Source: Rikenellaceae bacterium
GTDB lineage: Bacteria > Bacteroidota > Bacteroidia > Bacteroidales > Rikenellaceae
DNA length: 39,860 nucleotides
Assembly (NCBI GenBank): GCA_017935625.1
Contig: JAGBHC010000021.1
Span: 1-39,860, forward strand
Direction of reading: 5' to 3'
Each line of letters opens with the position of its first letter. The stretch's first letter is position 1. The notes under the pieces were generated by a model. The model was not told the DNA's origin. It did no database searches and saw nothing but the letters and a program-made list of their open reading frames with translations. A program made the translations under genes and the position numbers. Shown here piece after piece: positions 15,349 through 22,165 of the stretch.

Positions 15349-15371
15349 GTTCCGCAGCGGATACCGTAATG

Positions 15372-15405
15372 AAGAGGCCGGGTCTTTCGAAAGACCCGGC
15401 CTCTT
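15372..15405. terminator. Terminator between fucO and the MATE gene
   Basis: A perfect 34-base palindrome beginning AAGAGGCCGGGTCTTTC, followed by TTTTCTGTTTT. It sits between converging genes and can act on both strands. Confidence 0.88.
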
Positions 15406-15429
15406 TTCTGTTTTCCAATCGCCGCCGGC

Positions 15430-16728
15430 CTATTCGGGGATGAGCGTGCGCAGGCGGTCGGCCATGAAGTACTGGAACAGGCCGCGTGCGATGAGAAAGA
15501 CGATGAATGCGAGCCAGAGGGCGTCGTTGCCCAGGACGGGGCGCAGGGCGTAGTAGGTCGCGAAGAAGACCGCCGTGGCCAGGAACATCGAGTTGCGCAG
15601 CACGGCGCTCTTGGTGGCCCCGAGGATGATGCCGTCGAGCAGGAACGGAGCGAATCCGCACAGCGGGATGAGCACCACCCAGACCACGTAGCGGCCCGCC
15701 TGCCCGATGATTTGCGGCGAGTCGGTGAAGAGTCCCAGCAGGCCGCGCCAGCAGAGCAGGTAGACGGCCACGTAGAGTGCCGCGATGGCGGCGCTCCATC
15801 CGAAGAGGTTGCGTATGGCGTGGCGGAGCAGGCCGGGGTTGCGGGCGCCGATGAAGTTGCCGGTGAGGGCTTCGGCTGCGTGGGCCACGCCGTCGGACAT
15901 GTAGCTGAAGAGGGTGAAGAGCTGCATCAGCAGCATATTGACCGCCAGCAGCGTCTGCCCCATGGCCGAGGAGGCCGAGGTGAAGAAGGTGTAGACGGCT
16001 ACGATGCAGGCCGTGCGCAGGAAGATGTCCTTATTGACGTTGAAGAAACGGAGCATGGGCTGCAGGCGCAGGCTCTCGCGCCAGCTGATGTAGCGGCCGA
16101 AGCGGCGGTAGTAGAGCAGCCAGCAGCCCCAGCTCATCGCCACGGCCGTGTATTGCGATACCACCGTGCCCCAGGCGATGCCCGTGATGCCCATCTCCAG
16201 TCCGAAGGAGAACCAGAGGCTGAAGATGATATTGACGATGTTCTGCACGATGGCCACGACCATGGGGATGCGGGAGTTCTGCATGCCGATGAACCAGCCG
16301 TTGGTGGCGTAGAGCGACACGGTGGCGGGAGCGGCCCAGATGCGGGCGAAGAAGTACTCCGCGGCCAGACGCCGCACTTCGCCCTCGGTCTGCATTATCC
16401 ACAGGGAGAAGCGTCCCACCCAGAGCTGGAAGACGAGCAGCAGCACCGCCAGTACGACCGCTACGGTCATGGCCCGCACCAGCAGGTTGGCGCACTCGTC
16501 CAGGCGCCGGGCTCCGTAGGCCTGTGCGGTGAATCCGCTGGAGCCCATGCGCAGGAAGGCGCAGTTCCAGTAGATGAAGTTGAAGATGGCCGTCCCCACG
16601 GCGATGGCTCCGATGGCGGTGTCGCTGCCCAGGCGTCCGGCGATAGCCAAATCGACCATGCCCAGCAGCGGGACGGTGATGTTGGAGATGATGTTCGGAA
16701 TGGCCAGTGCCAGAATGCGTTTGTTCAT
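15430..16728 (-). CDS. MATE-family efflux transporter (DinF-like)
   Basis: A 432-residue inner-membrane exporter of the MATE family, which expels drugs or metabolites in exchange for Na+ or H+. It shows about 12 hydrophobic helices in two related halves. The first half begins MNKRILALAIPNIISNITVPLLGMVDLAIAG (split here by family: ALAIPNI, then GMVDLAIAGRLG), with IYWNCAFLRMGSSGFTAQAYGA as the second conserved block. The second half includes GQTLLAVNMLLMQLFTLFSYM and AAEALTGNFIGARN. This pattern is typical of the DinF branch. The frame is open upstream to 16863, but the promoter at 16821-16851 lies in that stretch, so ATG 16728 is the start. The substrate cannot be told. Confidence 0.92.
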   Translation of the reverse strand: MNKRILALAIPNIISNITVPLLGMVDLAIAGRLGSDTAIGAIAVGTAIFNFIYWNCAFLRMGSSGFTAQAYGARRLDECANLLVRAMTVAVVLAVLLLVFQLWVGRFSLWIMQTEGEVRRLAAEYFFARIWAAPATVSLYATNGWFIGMQNSRIPMVVAIVQNIVNIIFSLWFSFGLEMGITGIAWGTVVSQYTAVAMSWGCWLLYYRRFGRYISWRESLRLQPMLRFFNVNKDIFLRTACIVAVYTFFTSASSAMGQTLLAVNMLLMQLFTLFSYMSDGVAHAAEALTGNFIGARNPGLLRHAIRNLFGWSAAIAALYVAVYLLCWRGLLGLFTDSPQIIGQAGRYVVWVVLIPLCGFAPFLLDGIILGATKSAVLRNSMFLATAVFFATYYALRPVLGNDALWLAFIVFLIARGLFQYFMADRLRTLIPE

Positions 16729-16820
16729 GGTCGTAAATCGTAATGCGTTTGGTCCGGGGGATGCGGACGGGTGGGGCGGTGCGGGAGCGCACGGCGCCTC
16801 CTCCGGTGCCGTCGCGGGTG

Positions 16821-16851
16821 CAAAGATACGGTTAAGCGAGGGCAAAAGCAA
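16821..16851 (-). promoter_or_regulatory. Promoter of the MATE gene, inside repeat unit 1
   Basis: On the minus strand TTG (16851-16849), 20 bases, then TATCTTTG (16828-16821) match the Bacteroidetes promoter. The leader is about 85 bases. The other two repeat units read CATCTTTG here and so lack the TA. Confidence 0.7.
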
Positions 16852-17041
16852 GCTCGCTTGCATTTTGCCGAGCGGAAGTATCTAAGACGGAGTCAAAGAT
16901 GACGGTCAAGCGAGGGCAAAAGCAAGGGTGCTTGCATTTTGCCGAGCGGAAGTATCTAAGGCGCAGCCAAAGATGACGGTTAAGCGAGGGCAAAAGCAAG
17001 GGTGCTTGCATTTTGCCGGGCGGGAGTAGCTGAGACGGAGA
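16821..17041 (+). repeat. Three tandem 73-74-base palindromic repeats
   Basis: Units start at 16821, 16894 and 16968, each beginning CAAAGATRACGGTYAAGCGAG or close to it. Each contains the inverted pair GGCAAAAGCAAG / CTTGCATTTTGCC (loop of 4), flanked by GCGAG / CGAGC. Unit 1 also has AGATAC at its start and GTATCT after the stem, so it can form an even longer hairpin. Units 1 and 2 are close to identical outside the loop; unit 3 has several changes near its end (GGGCGGGAGTAGCTGAG). From memory, similar palindromes are common between genes in Bacteroidales, but I could not check this. Confidence 0.9.
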
Positions 17042-17063
17042 TGGTGAAAAACGGCGGCGGAAA

Positions 17064-17094
17064 TTTGGCCGTCCCGTTATTATTCGTACATTTG
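17064..17094 (+). promoter_or_regulatory. Promoter of the small lipoprotein gene
   Basis: TTTG (17064-17067), 19 bases, TACATTTG (17087-17094): exact consensus. The predicted start is about 70 bases before the ATG at 17170. Confidence 0.88.
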
Positions 17095-17169
17095 CGGATT
17101 ATAACGCTCCGCCCGTGTGCTTCGGCAGGGCGGATTATCCGAATTACAACTTACTAAATTTAAATCGAA

Positions 17170-17667
17170 ATGAAGAAAATCAACAGCCTGTTGCTCGCTC
17201 TGGCGACCGTGTGCCTGCTCTCTTGCGGCGGCTCCAAGACACTGACTCTCGAACAGATGAAGAAGCTGACTCCGAGCGAGGCCTTTATGCTCTACTCCGA
17301 CAGTTACACCCTCGACAAGATGGAGCGGGCCATTCAGCTCACCTACATCAGCGAGGATATGGTGGAAGTGGTCAAGGAGAACGGCCTGGTGGAGGGGCTG
17401 GACGAGATGTCTTCGGCCGAAGCCAAGCAGGCCGTCAGAGACTATATGGTGAAGATGACCCGGGAGAACTTCAATCAGGAGGCCTACGACGAGCTGCTCT
17501 CGCTGCGCGAGGGAACCTCGTTCGAAGTGCTCGAGGAGTCCATCGACGAGGACGGCCAAAGCGCGATGCTCAAGGTGCAGCTCACGCACGAGGACAAGTC
17601 GGTGGAGTCGGATTTCATCATGATGGTGTTCGACGAGGACGGCGTGTGGCGCGTGGTGGCTTTCTGA
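17170..17667 (+). CDS. Small lipoprotein of unknown function
   Basis: A 165-residue lipoprotein. The signal peptide MKKINSLLLALATVCLLSCG has a lipobox (LLSC), placing the mature protein on a membrane surface. The mature part begins GGSKTLTLEQMKKLTPSEAFMLYSD, is acidic and mostly helical, and ends in a strand-rich part (SAMLKVQLTHEDKSVESDF, then MMVFDEDGVWRVVAF) that resembles the end of small cone-like or NTF2-like domains. I do not recognise the family with confidence. It has its own promoter and a strong terminator, so it is a single-gene unit placed just before the ribosomal operon. Confidence 0.7.
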   Translation: MKKINSLLLALATVCLLSCGGSKTLTLEQMKKLTPSEAFMLYSDSYTLDKMERAIQLTYISEDMVEVVKENGLVEGLDEMSSAEAKQAVRDYMVKMTRENFNQEAYDELLSLREGTSFEVLEESIDEDGQSAMLKVQLTHEDKSVESDFIMMVFDEDGVWRVVAF

Positions 17668-17723
17668 TGCGGACCTGCCGCGTGGAGGCTTATCCCGCTC
17701 TGCGGATTCGCTGGAAATTACGG

Positions 17724-17757
17724 AAAAGGGTGTCCTGCATGTAGGACACCCTTTTTT
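17724..17757 (+). terminator. Terminator of the small lipoprotein gene
   Basis: AAAAGGGTGTCCT pairs with AGGACACCCTTTT around loop GCATGT, running into TTTTTT. Classic intrinsic terminator 57 bases after the stop. Confidence 0.9.
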
Positions 17758-17902
17758 CCGCGTGTCCGGGAGGCGTTTTCACGGAATGCGTTTCCGGCGC
17801 GGCGGGGCGATTGACGGAAAAACGAGAAAAACGATTGATATCCCGGCCGATATCGGCCGTCGGAACGGAGGCCGAAAACCGTAAAAATGTTGCACTCGGT
17901 TT

Positions 17903-17930
17903 TTTGTTTCGAAAATAATTGCTATCTTTG
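17903..17930 (+). promoter_or_regulatory. Promoter of the rplM-rpsI operon
   Basis: TATCTTTG at 17923-17930 is an exact -7 box. A TTTG at 17903-17906 lies only 16 bases upstream, shorter than the usual 19-21. Transcription would begin near 17937, at the foot of a hairpin. Confidence 0.75.
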
Positions 17931-17934
17931 TCGC

Positions 17935-17955
17935 CCCGAATAGTATTTATTCGGG
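17935..17955 (+). promoter_or_regulatory. Hairpin at the 5' end of the rplM transcript
   Basis: CCCGAATA (17935-17942) and TATTCGGG (17948-17955) form an 8-pair stem with loop GTATT. It falls exactly where the transcript should start and 43 bases before the rplM start codon, so it may be an autoregulatory L13 leader element or a stabilising 5' cap. Confidence 0.6.
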
Positions 17956-17998
17956 TATTGGGTCACAATAAAACAAGTATTAATTTAAACGTAAGACA

Positions 17999-18454
17999 GT
18001 GGAATCAGTAAGCTACAAAACCGTCTCTGCCAATGCGGCTACCGTTGATAAACAGTGGGTTGTCATCGATGCCAACGGCGAGGTACTGGGACGTCTTGCT
18101 TCGCAGGTCGCGAAGATTCTCAGAGGCAAGAACAAGCCGAGCTTTACTCCCCATGTCGATTGCGGCGATAACGTAATCGTTATCAACGCCGACAAGGTAA
18201 AGCTGACAGGCAAGAAGATGACCGACAAGGTCTATGTTCGTCACACGGGTTATCCGGGAGGTCAGAGATTCGCCACTCCGGCGGATTATCTCGCGAAGAA
18301 ACCCACATTCATCGTAGAGAAAGCCGTCAAGGGCATGCTGCCCAAAACCCGTCTGGGCGAGGCGCTTCTGCGTAACCTGAAGGTCTATGCCGGCGCGGAG
18401 CATCCGCATGCGGCGCAGAACCCGAAAGAAATCAAATTAAACGAGATTAAGTAA
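17999..18454 (+). CDS. rplM: 50S ribosomal protein L13
   Basis: A 151-residue ribosomal protein uL13, an early assembly protein of the large subunit. The family core is clear: WVVIDANGEVLGRLASQVAKIL, PHVDCGDNVIVINADKVKLTGKK, VYVRHTGYPGGQR and GMLPKTRLGEALLRNLKVYAG, ending in HPHAAQNP. The start is a GTG at 17999 (ESVSYKTVSANAATV follows); no upstream ATG fits, and the same N-terminal extension is usual in Bacteroidales. The stop shares one base with the rpsI start. The operon promoter is at 17903-17930 with a leader hairpin. Confidence 0.97.
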   Translation: MESVSYKTVSANAATVDKQWVVIDANGEVLGRLASQVAKILRGKNKPSFTPHVDCGDNVIVINADKVKLTGKKMTDKVYVRHTGYPGGQRFATPADYLAKKPTFIVEKAVKGMLPKTRLGEALLRNLKVYAGAEHPHAAQNPKEIKLNEIK

Positions 18455-18846
18455 TGAGTATGGAAGTTGTAAACACCGTTGGACGTAGAAAGGCTGCTGT
18501 GGCCCGCGTATACGTGAAACCAGGTAAGGGTAACATTACCATCAACAACAAACCGTTGGAGACCTACTTCCCGCTGGACATTTTCCAGTTTGTCGTAAAG
18601 CAGCCCCTGCTGGTTGCCGACTCTACCGAGAGCTACGACATCACCATCAATCTGGATGGCGGCGGCATCAAAGGTCAGGCCGAGGCTGCTCGTTTGGGTA
18701 TCGCTCGCGCATTGTGCGAGATTGACGCCGAGTTGCGTCCCGTACTCAAGAAGAACGGCTTCCTGACCCGTGACTCCCGCGAGGTTGAGCGTAAGAAACC
18801 CGGTCAGCCCGGTGCACGTGCGAAGTTCCAGTTCAGCAAGCGTTAA
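18454..18846 (+). CDS. rpsI: 30S ribosomal protein S9
   Basis: A 130-residue uS9 of the small subunit, whose C-terminal tail reaches the P-site tRNA. Core motifs are VGRRKAAVARVYVKPGKGNI at the start, GGGIKGQAEAARLGIARAL at about 69-87, LTRDSREVERKKPGQPGARAKFQFSKR at the end (the tail ends in the invariant FSKR). The ATG at 18454 overlaps the rplM stop (TAATG); a second ATG six bases later (MEVVNTVGRRK) fits the family's usual start equally well. Co-transcribed with rplM, as in almost all bacteria. Confidence 0.97.
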   Translation: MSMEVVNTVGRRKAAVARVYVKPGKGNITINNKPLETYFPLDIFQFVVKQPLLVADSTESYDITINLDGGGIKGQAEAARLGIARALCEIDAELRPVLKKNGFLTRDSREVERKKPGQPGARAKFQFSKR

Positions 18847-19017
18847 TTTTACGTTCTGTCTGGGAAGCACAATGACGGTTCAAACCGTGCAGACTGCCCT
18901 CGCGGGGCATTACCGTCGCGGTTGCCGCATTGCGGAAAACCGGCCGGATTGTCCAGGACACTACCGGGTTGGTTGAAGTAAAGAGATTTAAAGAAAAATT
19001 AAGAAAAGACTTTAAAA
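18847..19017 (+). other. Structured spacer before rpsB, possible S2 leader
   Basis: The 171-base spacer can form several small hairpins in a row: ACGGTT-CA-AACCGT (18875-18888), TGCCC-TCGCG-GGGCA (18895-18909) and CCGC-ATT-GCGG (18925-18935). No T run and no clear promoter is seen, so rpsB may be read through from rpsI. Whether this is a regulatory leader is uncertain. Confidence 0.4.
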
Positions 19018-19851
19018 ATGTCAAGAACAGATTTTAATCAGCTTTTGGAGGCCGGAGCTCACTTCGGTCACCTGAAGAGAAAGTGGAATCCTAAGATGGC
19101 TCCATATATCTTTATGGAGAAGAACGGTATCCATATCATCGACCTTCACAAAACGGTGGTGAAAATCGATGAAGCCGCTGCAGCCCTCAAGCAGATTGCC
19201 AAGAGCGGCCGCCGCGTATTGTTCGTAGCAACCAAGAAACAGGCCAAGGACATTGTCGCCGAGCAGGTCAAGGGCGTGAACATGCCTTACGTGACCGAGC
19301 GCTGGCCGGGCGGTATGCTTACAAACTTCCCCACGATAAGAAAGGCTGTCAAGAAGATGTCTACCATCGACAAGATGACCAACGACGGCACTTTCGACAA
19401 CTTCTCCAAGAGAGAAAAACTCCAGATTTCGCGTCAGAGAGCGAAACTCGAAAAGAACCTCGGTTCCATCGCCGACCTGACCCGTCTGCCCGCCGCACTC
19501 TTCGTGGTGGACGTGCAGAAAGAGGCCAACGCCGTGAAAGAGGCAAAGAGATTGAGCATCCCGGTATTTGCTATCGTTGATACTTGTTGCGACCCCACGG
19601 ATATCGATTACGTAATTCCGGCAAACGACGATGCGGCCAAATCGATTTCTTTGATTCTCGAAGTGATGTGCGGCGCGATTGCCGAAGGTCTCGAGGAGCG
19701 CAAACTCGAGAGAGAAAAGGAGGCCGAGGCTGCTGCCGAGGCTGCCGCTCCCGAAAAAGAGGCGAAACCCCGTATCAAAAAGGCTGTGAAGGCTGACGTC
19801 GAGGCAGAGGTTGCCGAAATGGTGGCCCAGAACGATGCGGCAGCCGAGTAG
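19018..19851 (+). CDS. rpsB: 30S ribosomal protein S2
   Basis: A 277-residue uS2, needed for binding S1 and mRNA to the small subunit. Conserved parts are LLEAGAHFGHLKRKWNPKMAPYIF at the start, GIHIIDLHKTV, FVATKKQAKDIV, RWPGGMLTNFPTIRKAV, and IPVFAIVDTCCDPTDIDYVIPANDDA (as VDTCCDP and IDYVIPANDDA). The last 50 residues are an Ala/Glu/Lys-rich tail, longer than in E. coli and usual for Bacteroidales. The gene is 28 bases before tsf, the standard pair. Confidence 0.97.
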   Translation: MSRTDFNQLLEAGAHFGHLKRKWNPKMAPYIFMEKNGIHIIDLHKTVVKIDEAAAALKQIAKSGRRVLFVATKKQAKDIVAEQVKGVNMPYVTERWPGGMLTNFPTIRKAVKKMSTIDKMTNDGTFDNFSKREKLQISRQRAKLEKNLGSIADLTRLPAALFVVDVQKEANAVKEAKRLSIPVFAIVDTCCDPTDIDYVIPANDDAAKSISLILEVMCGAIAEGLEERKLEREKEAEAAAEAAAPEKEAKPRIKKAVKADVEAEVAEMVAQNDAAAE

Positions 19852-19879
19852 TTACTAACCGTTAAAGAAAGATTCTGTT

Positions 19880-20698
19880 ATGGAAATCAAAGCTGCCGAT
19901 GTGATGAAGCTCCGTAAGATGACCGGTGCCGGTATGATGGACTGCAAGAAAGCGCTCCAGGAGGCCGAAGGCGATTACGAAAGAGCTCAGGAAATTATAC
20001 GTGAGAAGGGCAAACTGATTGCCAACAAGCGTGCCGACCGCACCGCTTCCGAGGGTGTGGTCGTTGCCGAGGTCAAGGGCGGCAAGGCGTACATGGTATG
20101 TCTGGCCTGCGAGACCGACTTCGTGGCCAAGAACGCCGAGTTCTCCGCTTCTGCCAAGCGCATTCTCGACATCGCCGTAGCCAATGACGTGGCCGACCTG
20201 GCTTCGTTGCTCGCTACCGTGGATGGCGGTCAGACCGTGGAGGCTATCGTGACCGAGAAGAGCGGCCAGACCGGCGAGAAGGTGGAAATCCCCTTCTACG
20301 CCCGTATCGAGGCTCCTTACTGCGCACAGTACGTACACATCAACAACAAGGTGGGTACCATCGTGGGCTTCAACAAGGAGGTCGCAGCCGAAGTGGCGCA
20401 TGACGTGGCCATGCAGGCTACCGCAATGGCTCCCGTTGCCATCGACAAGGCCGACTGCCCTGCCGAGGTAGTGGAGAAAGAGCGTCAAATCGGTCGCGAG
20501 CAGGCTCGTCTGGAGGGTAAGCCCGAAGCCATGCTCGACAAGATTGCCGAAGGCAAGCTCAACAAGTTCTTCAAGGAGAGCACCCTGCTCAACCAGGAGT
20601 TCGTGAAGAACCCCAAGCAGACCGTCGCCGCTTACATCAAGGCTGCGGATGCCGAGGCTACTGTTGTGGCTTACAAGCGCTTCTCGCTCAACGACTAA
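19880..20698 (+). CDS. tsf: Translation elongation factor Ts
   Basis: A 272-residue EF-Ts, the nucleotide exchange factor that recharges EF-Tu with GTP. The N-terminal UBA-like domain has VMKLRKMTGAGMMDCKKALQEAEGD (split by family as MKLRKMTGAGMMDCKKAL), then AQEIIREKGKLIANKRADR. The catalytic TDFV motif is in CLACETDFVAKN (about 75-86). The core subdomains include YVHINNKVGTIVGFN and DVAMQATAMAPVAID, and the C-terminal module ends in AYKRFSLND. Length is typical for the phylum. A tandem pair of hairpins ends the operon. Confidence 0.97.
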   Translation: MEIKAADVMKLRKMTGAGMMDCKKALQEAEGDYERAQEIIREKGKLIANKRADRTASEGVVVAEVKGGKAYMVCLACETDFVAKNAEFSASAKRILDIAVANDVADLASLLATVDGGQTVEAIVTEKSGQTGEKVEIPFYARIEAPYCAQYVHINNKVGTIVGFNKEVAAEVAHDVAMQATAMAPVAIDKADCPAEVVEKERQIGREQARLEGKPEAMLDKIAEGKLNKFFKESTLLNQEFVKNPKQTVAAYIKAADAEATVVAYKRFSLND

Positions 20699-20711
20699 TG
20701 TTTCGACGGAG

Positions 20712-20779
20712 CCGGGTCTTCGGACCCGGACCGTTTGTCTGAGGCCGTCCGCCGGATGATTCCGGCGGACGGCTTTTTT
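20712..20779 (+). terminator. Double terminator after tsf
   Basis: The first hairpin is CCGGGTC-TTCG-GACCCGG (20712-20729) with a stable TTCG loop. The second is GCCGTCCGCCGGA-TGAT-TCCGGCGGACGGC (20744-20773), a perfect 13-pair stem followed by six T. Confidence 0.9.
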
Positions 20780-21229
20780 GTGCTTGTGCCGGGATGTGGG
20801 GTGCCGGGATGTAGGTGTGCCGGGAGGATGTCGCGGGGTTTGCAAGGGGGCTGTCGGGAGTATCGCGGGGGACAGGGGCAGGGGAGACGGTGGCTGCGGG
20901 CGACGCTTTTTGTGCCGTGGAGTGCGGGACTTGTTTGGTGGGCGGAGCTGGGGTGAGGTCGGGGGGCGTTTGGAGGGCCAAGGGGATGTTCCGGGGCGGA
21001 GCGTATTGGAGAGTGTTGATGGTAGGAGGCAGGAAGAAACGGGGACTGCGAGGCGGTGCGGCGGCTTTTTTCGAGAGGTGCGAATGGAGTATGCCCGGGG
21101 GTATGGAATTCATTTAGAGGGTAGGACGGGTGTACTGGGTGCGGGTTTCGTTTCGGAGCGTATGCGTCGGAGGCGGGGCGGGATTCGCTGCGCCGGGGCT
21201 TGTCGCGCGGCGGCTGCGGCGGCAGGGGG
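20780..21229. other. Spacer without a gene
   Basis: This 450-base stretch is strongly G-rich on the plus strand. It contains three loose copies of a 15-16-base unit (GTGCCGGGATGTRGG) at 20786-20830. The open frames have no family resemblance and I see no gene. Confidence 0.6.
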
Positions 21230-22144
21230 TTACGGGCGGTCGGGCTCCACGTGTACGGTGACCAGGGTGTTGTCGCCGAAGCGTTGGCGGACGGCTCTCT
21301 CCACGCGGCTGGCGATGTCGTGCGAGGCCACCACGGTGATGGTGCGGTCCACCCGGATGTGCACCTCGATGAGGTAGTCGTTGCCGCTGCGCCGTGTCCG
21401 CAGGTTGTGCAGCGAGCGGACGCCGGCCACCGAGGCGATGCACTCGCTTATCTCCTGTTCGGTCTGTCGGGGGAGCGCCTTGTCGAGCAGGTCGCCGACG
21501 CTGGATGCCGTCAGCCGCCAGGCCACGCCGAGAATGAAGAGACTCACCGCGAGCGAAGCCAGGGGGTCGAGTATGCGTCCCCGCGGACCCAGGAAGATGG
21601 CTCCGGCGATGCCCAGAAGCGTGCCCACCGAGGAGAGGGCGTCGGAGCGGTGGTGCCAGGCGTTGGCGGTCAGGGGACCGCTGCCGATGCGTCGCCCTGC
21701 GGCGGCGGTGTAGCGGTAGAGCGCCTCTTTGACCAGAATGGAGACTGCCGCGGCGGCCAGGGCGAGGTATCGCGGACGGGGCAGCACCTCGCCCTGCCGG
21801 ACCGCGATGATTTTAGCCGCGGCGCTCCATATCAGCCCGGCGCCGACGGCCAGAAGGGTCGCGCCGATGAGCATGGTGGCGAAGGTCTCGAATTTGCCGT
21901 GGCCGTAGGGGTGGTCGTCGTCGCGGGCCTTGGAGGAGATGCGGATGAAGACCAGTACCACGGCGTCGGTCACGAAATCGGAGAAGGAGTGGATGCCGTC
22001 GGCAATCATGGCTCCGCTGCGGCCGAGGGCTCCGGCGGCTATCTTGGCCAGCGAGAGGACGAGGTTCACCAGAAATCCCACCCACGTGACGTGGCGGGCG
22101 ATGCGGTGCCGTTCGGCGGGGGAGATGTGTCGGTCGGTGTTCAT
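21230..22144 (-). CDS. Cation diffusion facilitator (Zn2+/Fe2+/Mn2+ efflux)
   Basis: A 304-residue CDF transporter, an inner-membrane antiporter that exports divalent metal against H+. It has six hydrophobic helices followed by a cytoplasmic beta-alpha domain. Metal-site motifs are visible: GAMIADGIHSFSDFVTDAVV in TM2 (HxxxD) and ANAWHHRSDALSSVG in TM5 (HxxxD), plus the family's DDHPYGHGKFE in the loop before TM3. The C-terminal domain (about 210-300) ends with LVTVHVEPD. The HxxxD/HxxxD pattern leaves the metal open between Zn, Fe and Mn. It begins 21 bases after the addA stop and is probably co-transcribed with it. Confidence 0.92.
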   Translation of the reverse strand: MNTDRHISPAERHRIARHVTWVGFLVNLVLSLAKIAAGALGRSGAMIADGIHSFSDFVTDAVVLVFIRISSKARDDDHPYGHGKFETFATMLIGATLLAVGAGLIWSAAAKIIAVRQGEVLPRPRYLALAAAAVSILVKEALYRYTAAAGRRIGSGPLTANAWHHRSDALSSVGTLLGIAGAIFLGPRGRILDPLASLAVSLFILGVAWRLTASSVGDLLDKALPRQTEQEISECIASVAGVRSLHNLRTRRSGNDYLIEVHIRVDRTITVVASHDIASRVERAVRQRFGDNTLVTVHVEPDRP

Positions 22145-22165
22145 GGCGATGTTGCGTAACAGCGG

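Noticed and set aside
16821-17041. CRISPR array or tRNA-like genes
   Set aside because: The 74-base units are continuous, with no unique spacers, and the hairpin has no cloverleaf.
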